From Thermomonas brevis (GTDB taxonomy: Bacteria; Pseudomonadota; Gammaproteobacteria; Xanthomonadales; Xanthomonadaceae), in contig NZ_CP060711.1 of NCBI RefSeq assembly GCF_014395425.1, forward strand, positions 2,542,001-2,606,000: a stretch of 64,000 nucleotides of DNA, in the 5' to 3' direction. Within the stretch, counting starts at the first letter, position 1. Every line of letters begins with the position of its first letter. The notes under the pieces were generated by a model. It was given only the letters and a program-made list of their open reading frames with translations. It was not told the DNA's origin and searched no databases. This document shows positions 17,529 through 26,596 of this stretch, piece by piece. A program made the translations under genes and the position numbers.

Positions 17529-17596
17529 CGCTTCGGACAGCGCGCTTCGCTGTCAGCACATCGCGTCACCGATCATGTCGATGCGTTTCGCGGCTC

Positions 17597-17920
17597 TCAA
17601 TCGTCCAGCCATTCCCGCAGTTCCTCGAACCGCAGGCGGCCGTCTCGGTCGGTATCGAGCAGTCGGAAGCTGCGCGCCAGGTATTTGTCCGCGCGCGCCT
17701 CGCGCGGGCTGACGCTGCCGTCGCCATTGGTATCGAGCGCGGCGAATTCCGCATGCAGGTCTTCCTGCGCGGGTGCTGCATGGCGCGAAGTGACGGTTAC
17801 GGGATTGCCGGCTGCGTCCCGGAAAGTGGTCGTGCCGGTGGTCTGCTGCGCATGCGCGCCAATGGACGAGAAGGCGACGGAGGCCAGGAACGAAATCGGA
17901 AGAAGGGAGCGACGCTTCAT
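17597..17920 (-). CDS. Secreted EF-hand domain protein
   Basis: A 107-residue exported protein with a signal peptide (MKRRSLLPISFLASVAFSSIGAHA) and two canonical calcium loops, DTNGDGSVSPREA and DTDRDGRLRFEEL, in the C-terminal half. The 30 or so residues between signal and EF-hands are Thr and Ala rich and probably unfolded. Such calmodulin-like periplasmic proteins are common in Xanthomonadaceae and mostly uncharacterised; calcium binding is the only supported property. It is a single gene, convergent with the ubiquinone hydroxylase 68 nt away. Confidence 0.85.
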   Translation of the reverse strand: MKRRSLLPISFLASVAFSSIGAHAQQTTGTTTFRDAAGNPVTVTSRHAAPAQEDLHAEFAALDTNGDGSVSPREARADKYLARSFRLLDTDRDGRLRFEELREWLDD

Positions 17921-18061
17921 CGCGAAATCTCCGCACGGGAGGCCAGACCCTACGCCGTGGTTCGGATGGCGGAGTGAATTCGCGATGAAACCGCCCTCGC
18001 GATTCGCGGCGCGTTCAGCGCGGTGACCGTGGCGCGAAGGCAGTGCGAAGAGCGCCTGGAA

Positions 18062-19129
18062 TCAGGGCTTCGCCGGCATGGCGAACACCGTGATTTCCTC
18101 GCGGTCGTGATAGAGCTGCTTCGCGCGGATCGTCAGTGGCCTTTGCGCCTGCTGCGCGAACAGATCGAGGCACAGCTGCGTCTCCTGCCAGCGCTTCTTC
18201 ATCGGCAGCTTGAGGTTGAAGATCGTCTGCCGGCACCAGCCTTCGCGCAGCCAGGTCGCCATGCGTTCGGCGACGCGACGCGGCTGTTCGACCATGTCGC
18301 AGACCATCCAGTCCAGCGGGTGCGGAGGTTGCCAGCCGAATCCGTCGGCACGCAGGTGCTGCACCATGCCGCTGTCCAGCACGTGCTGGCGCAGCGGGCC
18401 GTTGTCGACCGAGGTCACGCGCAGCCGGTTGCGGGTCAGCACCCAGGTCCAGCCGCCGGGCGCGGCGCCGAGGTCGGCGGCCACCATGCCTTCCTTCAGC
18501 AGGCGCGCGCGTTCCTCCTCGTCCAGCAGCACCAGCAGCGCTTCCTCGAGCTTCAGCGCGGAGCGCGAGGGCGCGTCGGCGTGCATGCGCAGGCGCGGAA
18601 TGCCGAGCGGCCACGGCGCGCTGTCGGCGGGTGCGCTGGTGGCGAGGAAGGCGTGGTCGCCATCGACGAAGCAGACATGCAGGCGCGGCAGCCGCTTGCT
18701 GTCCTGCGAACTGAGTAGATGGGCCTTGCGCAGCGCCGGGCGCAGCGCGTTGCCGAGGCTGCGCGCCAGCCCCGCCAGCGGCTTGCCGGCGTCGCTGTCC
18801 GGATGCTCCATCACCAGTTCGCCGTAGAGCGGCGCTTGTCCCGCGCCGCGGGCAGGCGGCAATGCGTCCAGCATCGGCGCGATGCGGTCCTTCGGGTCGA
18901 GTCCGCGCAGCTCGGCGATCAATCGCAGCTTCTGTCGCGCGAAGATCAGCGTGGAGAACGGCAGCGCACGGTTGAGCGCATCCGCGTCCTCACAGGCGAA
19001 CACCACGAAGCCGCTGTCGCGCTCGGTGCGCGCCCAGCCGGCGATGCCGGCCTGCGCGGCGCGGTCGGTCAGTTCCGCCGCGAGTTCCGGCTCGAAGCCC
19101 TGGCGGCAGTAGCAGAGCAGGCCGTCAAT
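18062..19129 (-). CDS. rlmM: 23S rRNA (cytidine(2498)-2'-O)-methyltransferase RlmM
   Basis: SAM-dependent methyltransferase that modifies C2498 of 23S rRNA. The catalytic fold is intact: DLGAAPGGWTWVL binds SAM, and DWMVCDMVEQPRRV and NLKLPMKKRW carry the active-site Asp and Lys. The first ATG or GTG in frame is the GTG at 19006, but that would remove the conserved N-terminus. Reading farther up gives GLLCYCRQGFEPELAAEL, typical of RlmM, and the only codon at the family start position is ATT at 19129, overlapping the deaminase stop. I therefore start the gene at ATT (355 residues); a base error or a downstream start remains possible. Confidence 0.82.
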   Translation of the reverse strand: MDGLLCYCRQGFEPELAAELTDRAAQAGIAGWARTERDSGFVVFACEDADALNRALPFSTLIFARQKLRLIAELRGLDPKDRIAPMLDALPPARGAGQAPLYGELVMEHPDSDAGKPLAGLARSLGNALRPALRKAHLLSSQDSKRLPRLHVCFVDGDHAFLATSAPADSAPWPLGIPRLRMHADAPSRSALKLEEALLVLLDEEERARLLKEGMVAADLGAAPGGWTWVLTRNRLRVTSVDNGPLRQHVLDSGMVQHLRADGFGWQPPHPLDWMVCDMVEQPRRVAERMATWLREGWCRQTIFNLKLPMKKRWQETQLCLDLFAQQAQRPLTIRAKQLYHDREEITVFAMPAKP

Positions 19130-19697
19130 AATTCGGCCCGCCCAGTTCGCCGTAGCTCTTGAGCACCGCGCGGGCGGCCTCGCGTTCGAGGTCGCGCACG
19201 ACCTCGATCCCGCGCTTGTGCAATTCGCCGATCCAGTCCGCCGGCAGCGGACCTTCGTCGAATTCGGTCAGCGTTTCGACGTCCTCGCTGCGCGCGCCGA
19301 TCAGCAGGCGGTCGATGCCGGCCCACATGGTCGCGCCGTAGCACTGGCAGCAGGGCTGGGCCGAGGTCGCCAGCGTCATCGGGCCGTCCTCGTTGAGGCG
19401 GAAGCGTTGCAGGCGCTGCTGCGCCAGCATGTAGGCCATGGTTTCGGCGTGCGCCAGCGAGCAGCTCTGGCGCACCACGCGGTTGACGCCGACGGCCACC
19501 AGCAGGTCGTGCCGGTTGAACACCGCCGCGCCGAACGGGCCGCCGCTGCCCGCTTCGATGTTGCGCTTCGACAATTCGATGGCGAACGCGACCTTGGCGG
19601 CGTCGCTTGCGAAGTCGCGGCCGGCGACGTCCAGTTCCAGCACCCAGACCGGCAGGGTGATGTGCAGTTGCGCGGGAAGCGGCATCGACATCGGCAT
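19125..19697 (-). CDS. Nucleoside deaminase (cytidine/deoxycytidylate deaminase fold)
   Basis: Zinc deaminase of the CDA superfamily, 190 residues. The zinc-binding and catalytic motifs are HAETMAYMLA and PCCQCYGATMWAGI, with GGPFGAAVFNRHDLLVAVG before them, closest in style to guanine deaminase and tRNA-adenosine deaminase relatives. The ATG at 19697 overlaps the glnS stop (TGATG); two more in-frame ATGs at 19691 and 19685 are alternatives. The 3' end overlaps the start region of rlmM. The substrate is not known. Confidence 0.85.
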   Translation of the reverse strand: MPMSMPLPAQLHITLPVWVLELDVAGRDFASDAAKVAFAIELSKRNIEAGSGGPFGAAVFNRHDLLVAVGVNRVVRQSCSLAHAETMAYMLAQQRLQRFRLNEDGPMTLATSAQPCCQCYGATMWAGIDRLLIGARSEDVETLTEFDEGPLPADWIGELHKRGIEVVRDLEREAARAVLKSYGELGGPNY

Positions 19698-21442
19698 CAG
19701 CCCTTCTGCGTCCAGGTGTCGCGCAGGGTCACGCTGCGGTTGAACACCGGCGCGTCGGCCTTGTGATCGTAGCGGTCGGCAACGAAGTAGCCGAGGCGCT
19801 CGAACTGGAAGCCCTGCTCCGGTGTGGCCAGCGCGGCGGCCGGTTCGACGTAGCCGGTGACGACGCGGCGCGAGTCCGGATTGAGGTAGTCGCGGTAGGT
19901 CTTGCCGTCCTCGTCGGTATCCGGGTTCGGCACGGTGAACAGGCGGTCGTACAGGCGAACCTGCGCCGCCACTGCGTGCTTCGCGCTGACCCAGTGGATG
20001 GTGCCCTTCACCTTGCGGTTCGCGCCCTCCATGCCGGGGCGCGATTCGGGATCGAGGGTGCAGCGCAGTTCGACGATGTTGCCGGCGGCGTCCTTCAGCG
20101 CTTCGTCGCAGCGGATGATGCCGGCGCCGCGCAGGCGCACGTCGCCGCCGACGGTCAGGCGCTTGAAGCCGGGTGGCGGGATTTCCTCGAAGTCCTCGCG
20201 CTCGATCCACAGCTCGCGCGAGAACGGGATCGCGCGTTCGCCCTGCGCCGCGTCCTTGGGATGATTCGAGAACGTGAGCGACTCTTCGTGCGCGTCGTCG
20301 AGATTGGTCAGCACGATTTTCAGCGGGTCGATCACCGCCATCCGGCGCGGCGCGTGCGCGTCGAGGTCGTCGCGCAGCGCGCCTTCGAGGATGGAAATAT
20401 CGAGCAGCGAGTTCTGCTTGCTGATGCCGACGCGCTCCACCATTAGCTTCAGCGCCGACGGCGTGTAGCCGCGGCGGCGGATGCCCTGCAAGGTCGGCAT
20501 GCGCGGGTCGTCCCAGCCATCGACCAGCTTGTCTTCCACCATCGCCAGCAGCTTGCGCTTGCTCATCACGAGGTAGTTGAAGTTCAGCCGCGAGAACTCG
20601 ATCTGGCGCGGCTTGCCGGCTTCCTTCGGCAGGCCGTGCGCGAGCAGCGGTTCCAGCAGGTCGGGGTTGTGCGCCAGATCGACCTTGTCCACGCACCAGT
20701 CGTACAGCGGGCGGTGATCCTCGAACTCCAGCGTGCACAGCGAATGGGTGATGCCTTCGATGGCGTCGCTGAGCGAATGCGCGTAGTCGTACATCGGGTA
20801 GATCGGCCAGTCGTTGCCGGTGTTCTGGTGTTCGACGTGCTTGATCCGGTACAGCGCCGGGTCGCGCAGGTTGATGTTGCCGCTGGCCATGTCGATCTTG
20901 GCGCGCAGGGTGCGCGCGCCGTCGGCGAACTCGCCCGCGCGCATGCGGCGGAACAGGTCGAGGTTTTCCTCGGCGCTGCGCTCGCGGTAGGGGGAATTGC
21001 GGCCCGGTTCGGTCAACGTGCCGCGATAGGCGCGCACTTCGTCGGCGGACAGGTCGCAGACGAAGGCGTCGCCCTGCCGGATCAGCTTCTCGGCGGCCAG
21101 ATACAGCACGCCGAAGTAGTCGGAGGCGTGGCGCAAGCTGTTCCAGTCGAAGCCCAGCCAGCGCACGTCATCTTGGATGGCGCGCACGTACTCGGGGTCT
21201 TCCTTGGCCGGATTGGTGTCGTCCAGCCGCAGGTTGCAGACGCCGCCGAACTCCGCCGCCACGCCGAAGTCCAGGCAGATCGCCTTGGCATGGCCGATGT
21301 GCAGGTAGCCGTTCGGCTCCGGCGGGAAACGGGTCTTGATCGCGGCGTGCTTGCCGCTGGCCAGGTCGTCGCGGACGATCTGGCGGATGAAGTCGGTGCG
21401 GACGGGGGCGTCGGCGGCGGTCGGGGCAGGGTTCGAGGACAC
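19697..21442 (-). CDS. glnS: Glutamine--tRNA ligase
   Basis: Class I aminoacyl-tRNA synthetase that charges tRNA(Gln), 581 residues. The HIGH motif is in [17 protein letters not shown] and the KMSKS-equivalent is VMSKRKL. The C-terminal anticodon-binding barrels contain [14 protein letters not shown] and the final [11 protein letters not shown], both typical of GlnRS. It begins with GTG at 21442, preceded by a short non-conserved stretch. Its cognate tRNA(Gln, UUG) is at 53297. It is first in the minus-strand series glnS-deaminase-rlmM. Confidence 0.96.
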   Translation of the reverse strand: MSSNPAPTAADAPVRTDFIRQIVRDDLASGKHAAIKTRFPPEPNGYLHIGHAKAICLDFGVAAEFGGVCNLRLDDTNPAKEDPEYVRAIQDDVRWLGFDWNSLRHASDYFGVLYLAAEKLIRQGDAFVCDLSADEVRAYRGTLTEPGRNSPYRERSAEENLDLFRRMRAGEFADGARTLRAKIDMASGNINLRDPALYRIKHVEHQNTGNDWPIYPMYDYAHSLSDAIEGITHSLCTLEFEDHRPLYDWCVDKVDLAHNPDLLEPLLAHGLPKEAGKPRQIEFSRLNFNYLVMSKRKLLAMVEDKLVDGWDDPRMPTLQGIRRRGYTPSALKLMVERVGISKQNSLLDISILEGALRDDLDAHAPRRMAVIDPLKIVLTNLDDAHEESLTFSNHPKDAAQGERAIPFSRELWIEREDFEEIPPPGFKRLTVGGDVRLRGAGIIRCDEALKDAAGNIVELRCTLDPESRPGMEGANRKVKGTIHWVSAKHAVAAQVRLYDRLFTVPNPDTDEDGKTYRDYLNPDSRRVVTGYVEPAAALATPEQGFQFERLGYFVADRYDHKADAPVFNRSVTLRDTWTQKG

Positions 21443-21546
21443 GATGCAGGTGCTGTCTGGATAGCGTTCCAGTTTACCCGAGCCCCGTCGGACGAGGGTT
21501 TCGCGCCGACGCGGCGGGGTTTACGCTGGCCGGCAAAGGAGAGCCG

Positions 21547-21807
21547 ATGCGCAGCGTGTACGAGGCCGCCAATCTGATCGACGCCCACCTGGTGCGGCAG
21601 GCGCTGGAAGCCGAGGGCATTCCCGCGTTCGTGCGCGGCGAGGCGCTGACCGGCGGCATCGGCGAACTGGGCGTGTTCGGGCTGCTCGGGGTGATGGTGC
21701 CCGAGGCCGCCTGGCCGCAGGCGCGCGACATCGTGATCGCGCTGCGCCTGGGCGAAACGCAGCCGCTGGCGGAAGACGACGACCTGCCGGGCGCGCAGCC
21801 CGCATGA
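21547..21807 (+). CDS. DUF2007 domain-containing protein
   Basis: An 86-residue cytoplasmic protein of the DUF2007 (putative signal-transducing, PII-like fold) family. The core is MRSVYEAANLIDAHLVRQAL followed by EAEGIPAFVRGEAL and GVMVPEAAWPQARDIV, a pattern of strand-helix-strand as in ferredoxin-like folds. AAGGAGAG lies six bases before the ATG. The stop overlaps the start of the EamA gene (ATGA), so both are made together. No function is established. Confidence 0.85.
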   Translation: MRSVYEAANLIDAHLVRQALEAEGIPAFVRGEALTGGIGELGVFGLLGVMVPEAAWPQARDIVIALRLGETQPLAEDDDLPGAQPA

Positions 21808-22721
21808 GCGCCGTTCATCCGCAGCGCGCCGCCAGCCTGGAACTGCTGGCCGGCGCGGCGATCATCGGCAGCAACGGCATCATGGTGCGGATGGCGGGCA
21901 TGCCGCCGACCGCGGTGGCGTTCTGGCGGATGCTGCTGGCCGGCATTCTGCTGGCGGCGCTGGTGAGCGCGCGCCACGGCTGGCAGCGGCTGCCGCGCAA
22001 GGCGTGGCTGTGGCTGATGGTGCCGATCCCGGCCTTCGCCGCCGACCTGTGGCTGTGGCACAAGAGCATCCTGCTGGTCGGGCCGGGCCTGTCCACGCTG
22101 CTGGCGAATGCGCAGGTGTTCTTCATGGCGCTGGCCGGGATGTTCCTGTTCGGCGAGCGGCTGGGGCCGCGCTTCATCGCCGGCGTGCTGCTGGCGTTCT
22201 TCGGGCTGTGGCTGATCCTGGGCGCGGACTGGGCGACGCTGCCCGCGCAGTACCGCTGGGGCGTGTGGATGGGGCTGGGTGCGGGCGTGGGCTATGCCGC
22301 CTACAACGTCGGCATCAAGCGTTCGCAGGCCGAGGCCGGCGTCGGCCGCGCGCGGGTGCCGGTGGAGCAGGTGCTGTGCCTGGCCGCGTTCGGCAGCGCG
22401 CTGTGCCTGGGCGCGGCGGGCTGGGCCGAGGGCGAGGCGTTCCGGCCGCCGTCGCTGCACGCCTGGGGCGTGCTGCTGGCGCTGGCGGCGATCGGCCATT
22501 GCCTGAGCTGGGTGCTGATCTCGCGGGCGATGGGTTCGCTGCCGGTGGCGCTGGCCGGCCTGCTGCTGCTCGCGCAGCCGATCGTCGCCTATCTGCTGGA
22601 CGTGGTGCTGCTGGACATGCCGGTGTCGTCGCGCCAGTGGCTGGGGCTGGCGGTCAGCCTGGCGGGGATCTTCGTGGCCGGGATGAAGTCGAAGGAAGCG
22701 GTGGCCGCGCAGGAGGCGTGA
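21804..22721 (+). CDS. EamA/DMT family transporter
   Basis: Ten-helix inner-membrane protein of the drug/metabolite transporter superfamily, 305 residues, made of two EamA repeats of five helices. The first begins with GAAIIGSNGIMVRMAGMPPT and the second at about residue 160 (WGVWMGLGAGVGYAAYNVG). The family exports amino acids, metabolites or drugs; the substrate is unknown. It is coupled to DUF2007 and ends only six bases from the convergent 22728-23363 gene. Confidence 0.88.
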   Translation: MSAVHPQRAASLELLAGAAIIGSNGIMVRMAGMPPTAVAFWRMLLAGILLAALVSARHGWQRLPRKAWLWLMVPIPAFAADLWLWHKSILLVGPGLSTLLANAQVFFMALAGMFLFGERLGPRFIAGVLLAFFGLWLILGADWATLPAQYRWGVWMGLGAGVGYAAYNVGIKRSQAEAGVGRARVPVEQVLCLAAFGSALCLGAAGWAEGEAFRPPSLHAWGVLLALAAIGHCLSWVLISRAMGSLPVALAGLLLLAQPIVAYLLDVVLLDMPVSSRQWLGLAVSLAGIFVAGMKSKEAVAAQEA

Positions 22722-22727
22722 GCCTCC

Positions 22728-23363
22728 TCAGAGCCGCGTCACCGCGCAGGCATAGACCAGTTCGCAGGCGCCGCCGCCGCTGTCGTCGCGGGTCAGCGAA
22801 CTGCGCCAGTGCCAGTTCGCGCCGTCGATCCGGATCAGCCAGCCGTCGATGCGCACGCGCTGGCCGGCCTCGATGCGGGCGAGCGCGGCGGCCACGCGGT
22901 CGTCGGCCGGCACCATGTGCATGTTGGCGCTGCTGCGCCCGATCTCGGCCACGGGGATCGGCGGATCGCCCTGCCAGCGGTAGTGGTACCAGCGCCCGCC
23001 CTGGCTGAGCGAGAGCCGCGCCAGCACCGCGTCGTCGGTCATCCGGCCCCAGCCCAGCGCGAGGTCGGTCGGCGAGAAGTCGGCTTCGCGGCCGAGGCGG
23101 TAGTCCTCGCGGCCGAGCACGCGCGCGTCCACGCTGAAGCCGGCCAGCGGGGTGAGCGTGGCATCGTCGATGCCGGGCAGGGTCAGGCCGTGCGGCACGC
23201 CGGTCTGCAAGGGCGCGTCGCCGTGGGCGACCTGCGGCGGCAGCGGGCAGGCGGGGATCGCCGACGGATCGGGACGCGGCAGCGTGGACGATGGATGCGC
23301 CAGCCACCAGCCCAGCAGCAGGACCGCCACCAGCAGGATCGACAGGGTGCGCAGGCTGGGCAT
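22728..23363 (-). CDS. Hypothetical membrane-anchored protein downstream of oxyR
   Basis: A 211-residue protein I do not recognise. An N-terminal membrane helix (about residues 7-22, LSILLVAVLLLGWWL) is followed by a Pro-rich linker and a periplasmic domain containing LPGIDDATLTPLAGFSVDARV, DLALGWGRMTDD, RWYHYRWQGDPPIP and RVRIDGWLIRIDGANW. It has two cysteines near the C-terminus (ACELVYACAV). It lies 117 nt after oxyR on the same strand, the place of the uncharacterised orfX of Xanthomonas ahpC-ahpF-oxyR loci, although I cannot say whether it is the same family. Confidence 0.75.
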   Translation of the reverse strand: MPSLRTLSILLVAVLLLGWWLAHPSSTLPRPDPSAIPACPLPPQVAHGDAPLQTGVPHGLTLPGIDDATLTPLAGFSVDARVLGREDYRLGREADFSPTDLALGWGRMTDDAVLARLSLSQGGRWYHYRWQGDPPIPVAEIGRSSANMHMVPADDRVAAALARIEAGQRVRIDGWLIRIDGANWHWRSSLTRDDSGGGACELVYACAVTRL

Positions 23364-23480
23364 CGACGGTTCCGCGTCTTCGGATTACCGGATTGTGCGG
23401 CATCCATGCAGGCGTTCCGCACGTTGGCCGGCCCCGCGTGGCGTGCATGCAGGTACCGCCAGGACCTGCGCTGCCGCGTC

Positions 23481-24440
23481 TCAGGCGGGGTTGGCCGTTG
23501 TGTGTGGTTTGCGCTTGCCGCGCGTATCGGCATCCGGCAGCGGCGAGAACAGGTCCTGCGGCAGCTGCTTGAACACCTCGGCCAGCGACAGCAGGAACCC
23601 GTGCATCGCCGAGCTCTTGCGCCACAGCATGGCGATGCGGCGGCTCGGATGCGAGTCGGTGAAGCCGAGCAGGTGGATGTTGTCGGAGCGCGCCACCGGC
23701 GGCTTCACCGCCAGCGTCGGCAGCAGGGTGATGCCGACGTCGGCCGCGACCATCTGGCGCAGGGTTTCCAGGCTGGTGGCGCGGAACTCCGGCTTCTCGT
23801 CGGCGCCGGACAGCCGGCACACGTCCAGCGCCTGTTCGCGCAGGCAGTGGCCGTCTTCGAGCAGCAGCAGCTGCTGGTTCGACAGCTCGGCCAGCGCCAG
23901 CGCGTCGCGCCGCGCCAGCGGATGGGTTTCCGGCACCGCCAGCAGGAACGGTTCCTCGAACAGGAACTCGGTGTGCAGCTGGTCGTCGTGGATCGGCAGC
24001 GCCAGCAGGGCGGCATCGAGCTTGCCTTCGCGCAGTCGCTGCAGCAGCACGTCGCTCTTTTCCTCGACCAGCCGCAGTTCCAGCTGCGGGAACCGCTCGC
24101 GCAGCTGCGGCACCACGTGTGGCAGCAGGTACGGCCCGAGGGTGGGGAACACGCCCAGCCGCAGCGTGCCGGATTCCGGGTCGCGGCTGCGGCGCGCGGC
24201 TTCCTTCATCTCGTCGACCTCGGCCACGATGCGGCGCGCGCGCTGCACCACGTCCTGCCCGGCCGCAGTCAGCATCACTTTGCGCGGCGCGCGCTCGATC
24301 AGGGTGACGCCGAGTTCCTCCTCCAGCTTGCGGATCTGCGTGGAGAGCGTGGGCTGGCTGACGAAGCAGGCTTCCGCCGCCTTGCCGAAGTGGCGCAGGT
24401 CGGCCAGTGCGACGAGATATTTGAGATCGCGCAGGTTCAC
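23481..24440 (-). CDS. oxyR: Hydrogen peroxide-inducible transcriptional activator OxyR
   Basis: LysR-family regulator that senses peroxide by forming a disulfide, 319 residues. The winged helix-turn-helix covers about residues 1-60 (HFGKAAEACFVSQPTLSTQI). Both redox cysteines have counterparts in EDGHCLREQALDVC, with the usual eight-residue spacing, so this is a true OxyR and not a general LysR protein. The GTG at 24440 overlaps the VOC gene stop. It is the third distal gene of the ahpC-ahpF-VOC-oxyR operon and probably regulates that operon through the operator at 27238-27274. Confidence 0.95.
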   Translation of the reverse strand: MNLRDLKYLVALADLRHFGKAAEACFVSQPTLSTQIRKLEEELGVTLIERAPRKVMLTAAGQDVVQRARRIVAEVDEMKEAARRSRDPESGTLRLGVFPTLGPYLLPHVVPQLRERFPQLELRLVEEKSDVLLQRLREGKLDAALLALPIHDDQLHTEFLFEEPFLLAVPETHPLARRDALALAELSNQQLLLLEDGHCLREQALDVCRLSGADEKPEFRATSLETLRQMVAADVGITLLPTLAVKPPVARSDNIHLLGFTDSHPSRRIAMLWRKSSAMHGFLLSLAEVFKQLPQDLFSPLPDADTRGKRKPHTTANPA

Positions 24441-24856
24441 GCGGAGGGGCCCTTGAGTTCGACGGCGTTGCCGTCGGGATCGTCGAAGTAGAGCGAAGGG
24501 CCGTCGCCCTCCGCGCCGAAGTTGGAGCTCGCCGGGCCGAGCGGCGCAAGTCCGTGCGCCGCAAGGTGGGCGACGATGGCGGCCTCGTCGAACGGCTCGA
24601 TGCGCAGGCACAGGTGGTCGAGGTTGCGGCCTTCCGTGCCCGCCGCCGCACCGCCGCGCTGGCCGAGTGTCCCGTCCACCGCGACCAGGTCGATCATCGA
24701 GGCGCCCGCGCGCAGGTGGCGCAGGCCGAGGTCGTCGCGGCGGCGCGCGACCGCACAGCCCAGCACGTCGCGATAGAACGCTTCGCTGCGGTCGAGGTCG
24801 CGCACGCGCAGCACCACGTGGTCGAGGCGCCGCACGTCGAACGGCCGCGTCGCCAT
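24437..24856 (-). CDS. VOC family (glyoxalase-like) protein
   Basis: A 139-residue vicinal oxygen chelate protein. The two beta-alpha-beta-beta-beta modules begin at LDHVVLRVRDLDRSEAFY and LDHLCLRIEPFDEAAIV, and the C-terminal SLYFDDPDGNAVELKGP has the usual Glu ligand. The metal ligands appear present (His in LDHV, His in LDHL and Glu in AVEL). Family activities include glyoxalase, fosfomycin and bleomycin resistance, and dioxygenases, so no substrate can be named. It is 3 nt after ahpF and overlaps oxyR by 4 nt, which ties it to peroxide defence. Confidence 0.85.
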   Translation of the reverse strand: MATRPFDVRRLDHVVLRVRDLDRSEAFYRDVLGCAVARRRDDLGLRHLRAGASMIDLVAVDGTLGQRGGAAAGTEGRNLDHLCLRIEPFDEAAIVAHLAAHGLAPLGPASSNFGAEGDGPSLYFDDPDGNAVELKGPSA

Positions 24857-24859
24857 CGT

Positions 24860-26440
24860 TCAGGCCGCCTGCGCCTCGGCCGCCGGGGCCGAATGACGGA
24901 TCAGGAAGTCGAACGCGGACAGCGCCGCGGTCGAGCCCGCGCCCATCGCGACCACGATCTGCTTGAACGGCTCGGTGGTGGCGTCGCCGGCGGCGAACAC
25001 GCCCGGCACGTTGGTATGGCCGCGATCATCGACCACGATCTCGCCGCGCGGAGACAGCTCCACCGCACCCTTCAGCCAGTCGGTATTCGGCAGCAGGCCG
25101 ATCTGCACGAACACGCCGGCCAGCTCCAGGTCGCTCACTTCGCCGTTGGTGCGATCGGTGAAGCGCAGGCCGGTCAGCTTGCTGCCGTCGCCCACCATTT
25201 CGTGGGTCTGCGCGTTCACGTGCACGGTGGTGTTGGGCAGGCTGTGCAGCTTGCGCTGCAGCACCTCGTCGGCGCGCAGCTTGCCGTCGAATTCCAGCAG
25301 GGTGACGTGTTCGACGATGCCGGCCAGGTCGATGGCCGCCTCCACGCCGGAATTGCCGCCGCCGATCACCGCCACCTTCTTGCCCTTGAACAGCGGGCCG
25401 TCGCAGTGCGGGCAGTAGGTGACGCCCTTGTTGCGGTGCTCCGACTCGCCGGGCACGCCGGTCTGCCGCCAGCGCGCGCCGGGGCTGAGAATCACGGTCT
25501 TCGATTGCAGCGTCGCGCCGCTTTCGAGTTCGACGCCGACCAGCTCGCCCGCGCGCGCGGCCGGATGCAGCGTCTTGGCGCGCTGCGCGGTGATGATGTC
25601 CACGCCGTAGCTGCGCACGTGCGCTTCCAGCGAGGCGGCCAGCTTCGGGCCTTCGGTGTATTCCACCGACGGCAGGTTCTCGATCGCCATCGTGTCCAGC
25701 ACCTGCCCGCCGAAGCGCTCAGTCACCAGACCGGTGCGGATGCCCTTGCGCGCGGCGTAGATCGCCGCCGCCGCGCCGGCCGGGCCGGCGCCGACGATCA
25801 GCACGTCGTAGGGTTCGCGCTGCTTCAGTTCCTCGGCGGCGCGCGCGGCGGCGCCGGTGTCGAGCTTGGCGACGACCTGTTCGATGCTCATGCGGCCGGC
25901 GTCGAACTCCTCGCCGTTGAGGTAGATAGTGGGCACCGACAGGATCTGCTTGGCCTCGACTTCGGCCTGGAACAGCGCGCCGTCGATGGCGACGTGCCTG
26001 ATGCGCGGGTTCAGCACGCTCATCGCGTTCAGCGCCTGCACGGTGTCCGGGCAGCTCTGGCAGTGCAGCGACATGAAGGTCTCGAACACGTAGTCGCCCG
26101 GCAGGTTGCGCACCTGCTGCGCCAGCGCCTCGTCGATCTTCACCGGATGGCCGCCGACCTGCAGCAGCGCCAGCACCAGCGAGGTGAACTCGTGGCCCAG
26201 CGGGATGCCGGCGAAGCCGACCTGTACGTCGCTGCCGGCGCGGCGGATCAGGAACGAGGGCTTGCGCGCATCGTTGCCGGCGGCGCGGGAAATCTTCGGC
26301 GACAGCGCGGCGATCTCGCCCAGCAGTTCGTCGAGCTCGCGCGCGGCGTCGGAATCGTCCAGCGAGGCGACCAGTTCGATCGGCTGCTGCAACTTTTCCA
26401 GGTAGGCGGAAAGCTGGGTCTTGAGGGCGGCATCCAACAT
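24860..26440 (-). CDS. ahpF: Alkyl hydroperoxide reductase subunit F
   Basis: NADH-dependent disulfide reductase that recycles AhpC. It has 526 residues: an N-terminal thioredoxin-like domain pair with HCQSCPD, the FAD site [17 protein letters not shown], the NAD site [14 protein letters not shown] and the redox pair CPHCDGPLF. The ATG at 26440 follows AGGAGACAGCC, a good ribosome site. An in-frame extension upstream exists but is not conserved. It is separated from ahpC by 156 nt containing two alternative hairpins, which may set the lower expression of ahpF relative to ahpC. Confidence 0.96.
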   Translation of the reverse strand: MLDAALKTQLSAYLEKLQQPIELVASLDDSDAARELDELLGEIAALSPKISRAAGNDARKPSFLIRRAGSDVQVGFAGIPLGHEFTSLVLALLQVGGHPVKIDEALAQQVRNLPGDYVFETFMSLHCQSCPDTVQALNAMSVLNPRIRHVAIDGALFQAEVEAKQILSVPTIYLNGEEFDAGRMSIEQVVAKLDTGAAARAAEELKQREPYDVLIVGAGPAGAAAAIYAARKGIRTGLVTERFGGQVLDTMAIENLPSVEYTEGPKLAASLEAHVRSYGVDIITAQRAKTLHPAARAGELVGVELESGATLQSKTVILSPGARWRQTGVPGESEHRNKGVTYCPHCDGPLFKGKKVAVIGGGNSGVEAAIDLAGIVEHVTLLEFDGKLRADEVLQRKLHSLPNTTVHVNAQTHEMVGDGSKLTGLRFTDRTNGEVSDLELAGVFVQIGLLPNTDWLKGAVELSPRGEIVVDDRGHTNVPGVFAAGDATTEPFKQIVVAMGAGSTAALSAFDFLIRHSAPAAEAQAA

Positions 26441-26520
26441 GGCTGTCTCCTGCATGCGTTCGGAATTTCGGGTAGACGATGCCGTGCCGCGCGCAACGGC
26501 GCGCAGGCAGGGCGGTGAGG

Positions 26521-26582
26521 GGGTTGCGTGCAGCCGACGCCGGGCATCGGCTCCACGCAACCCTCTCCCTTGCGGAAGAGGG
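26521..26582 (-). repeat. Two mutually exclusive hairpins between ahpC and ahpF
   Basis: GGGTTGCGTG (26521-26530) pairs perfectly with CACGCAACCC (26554-26563), and CCCTCT (26561-26566) pairs with AGAGGG (26577-26582). The stems share CCC at 26561-26563, so only one can form fully. The second part resembles the CCTTCTCCC hairpin family seen at 1902 and 14435. In the ahp mRNA it lies between ahpC and ahpF and could act as an attenuator or a processing site. Confidence 0.5.
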
Positions 26583-26596
26583 TGCGGTTGCTTTGA

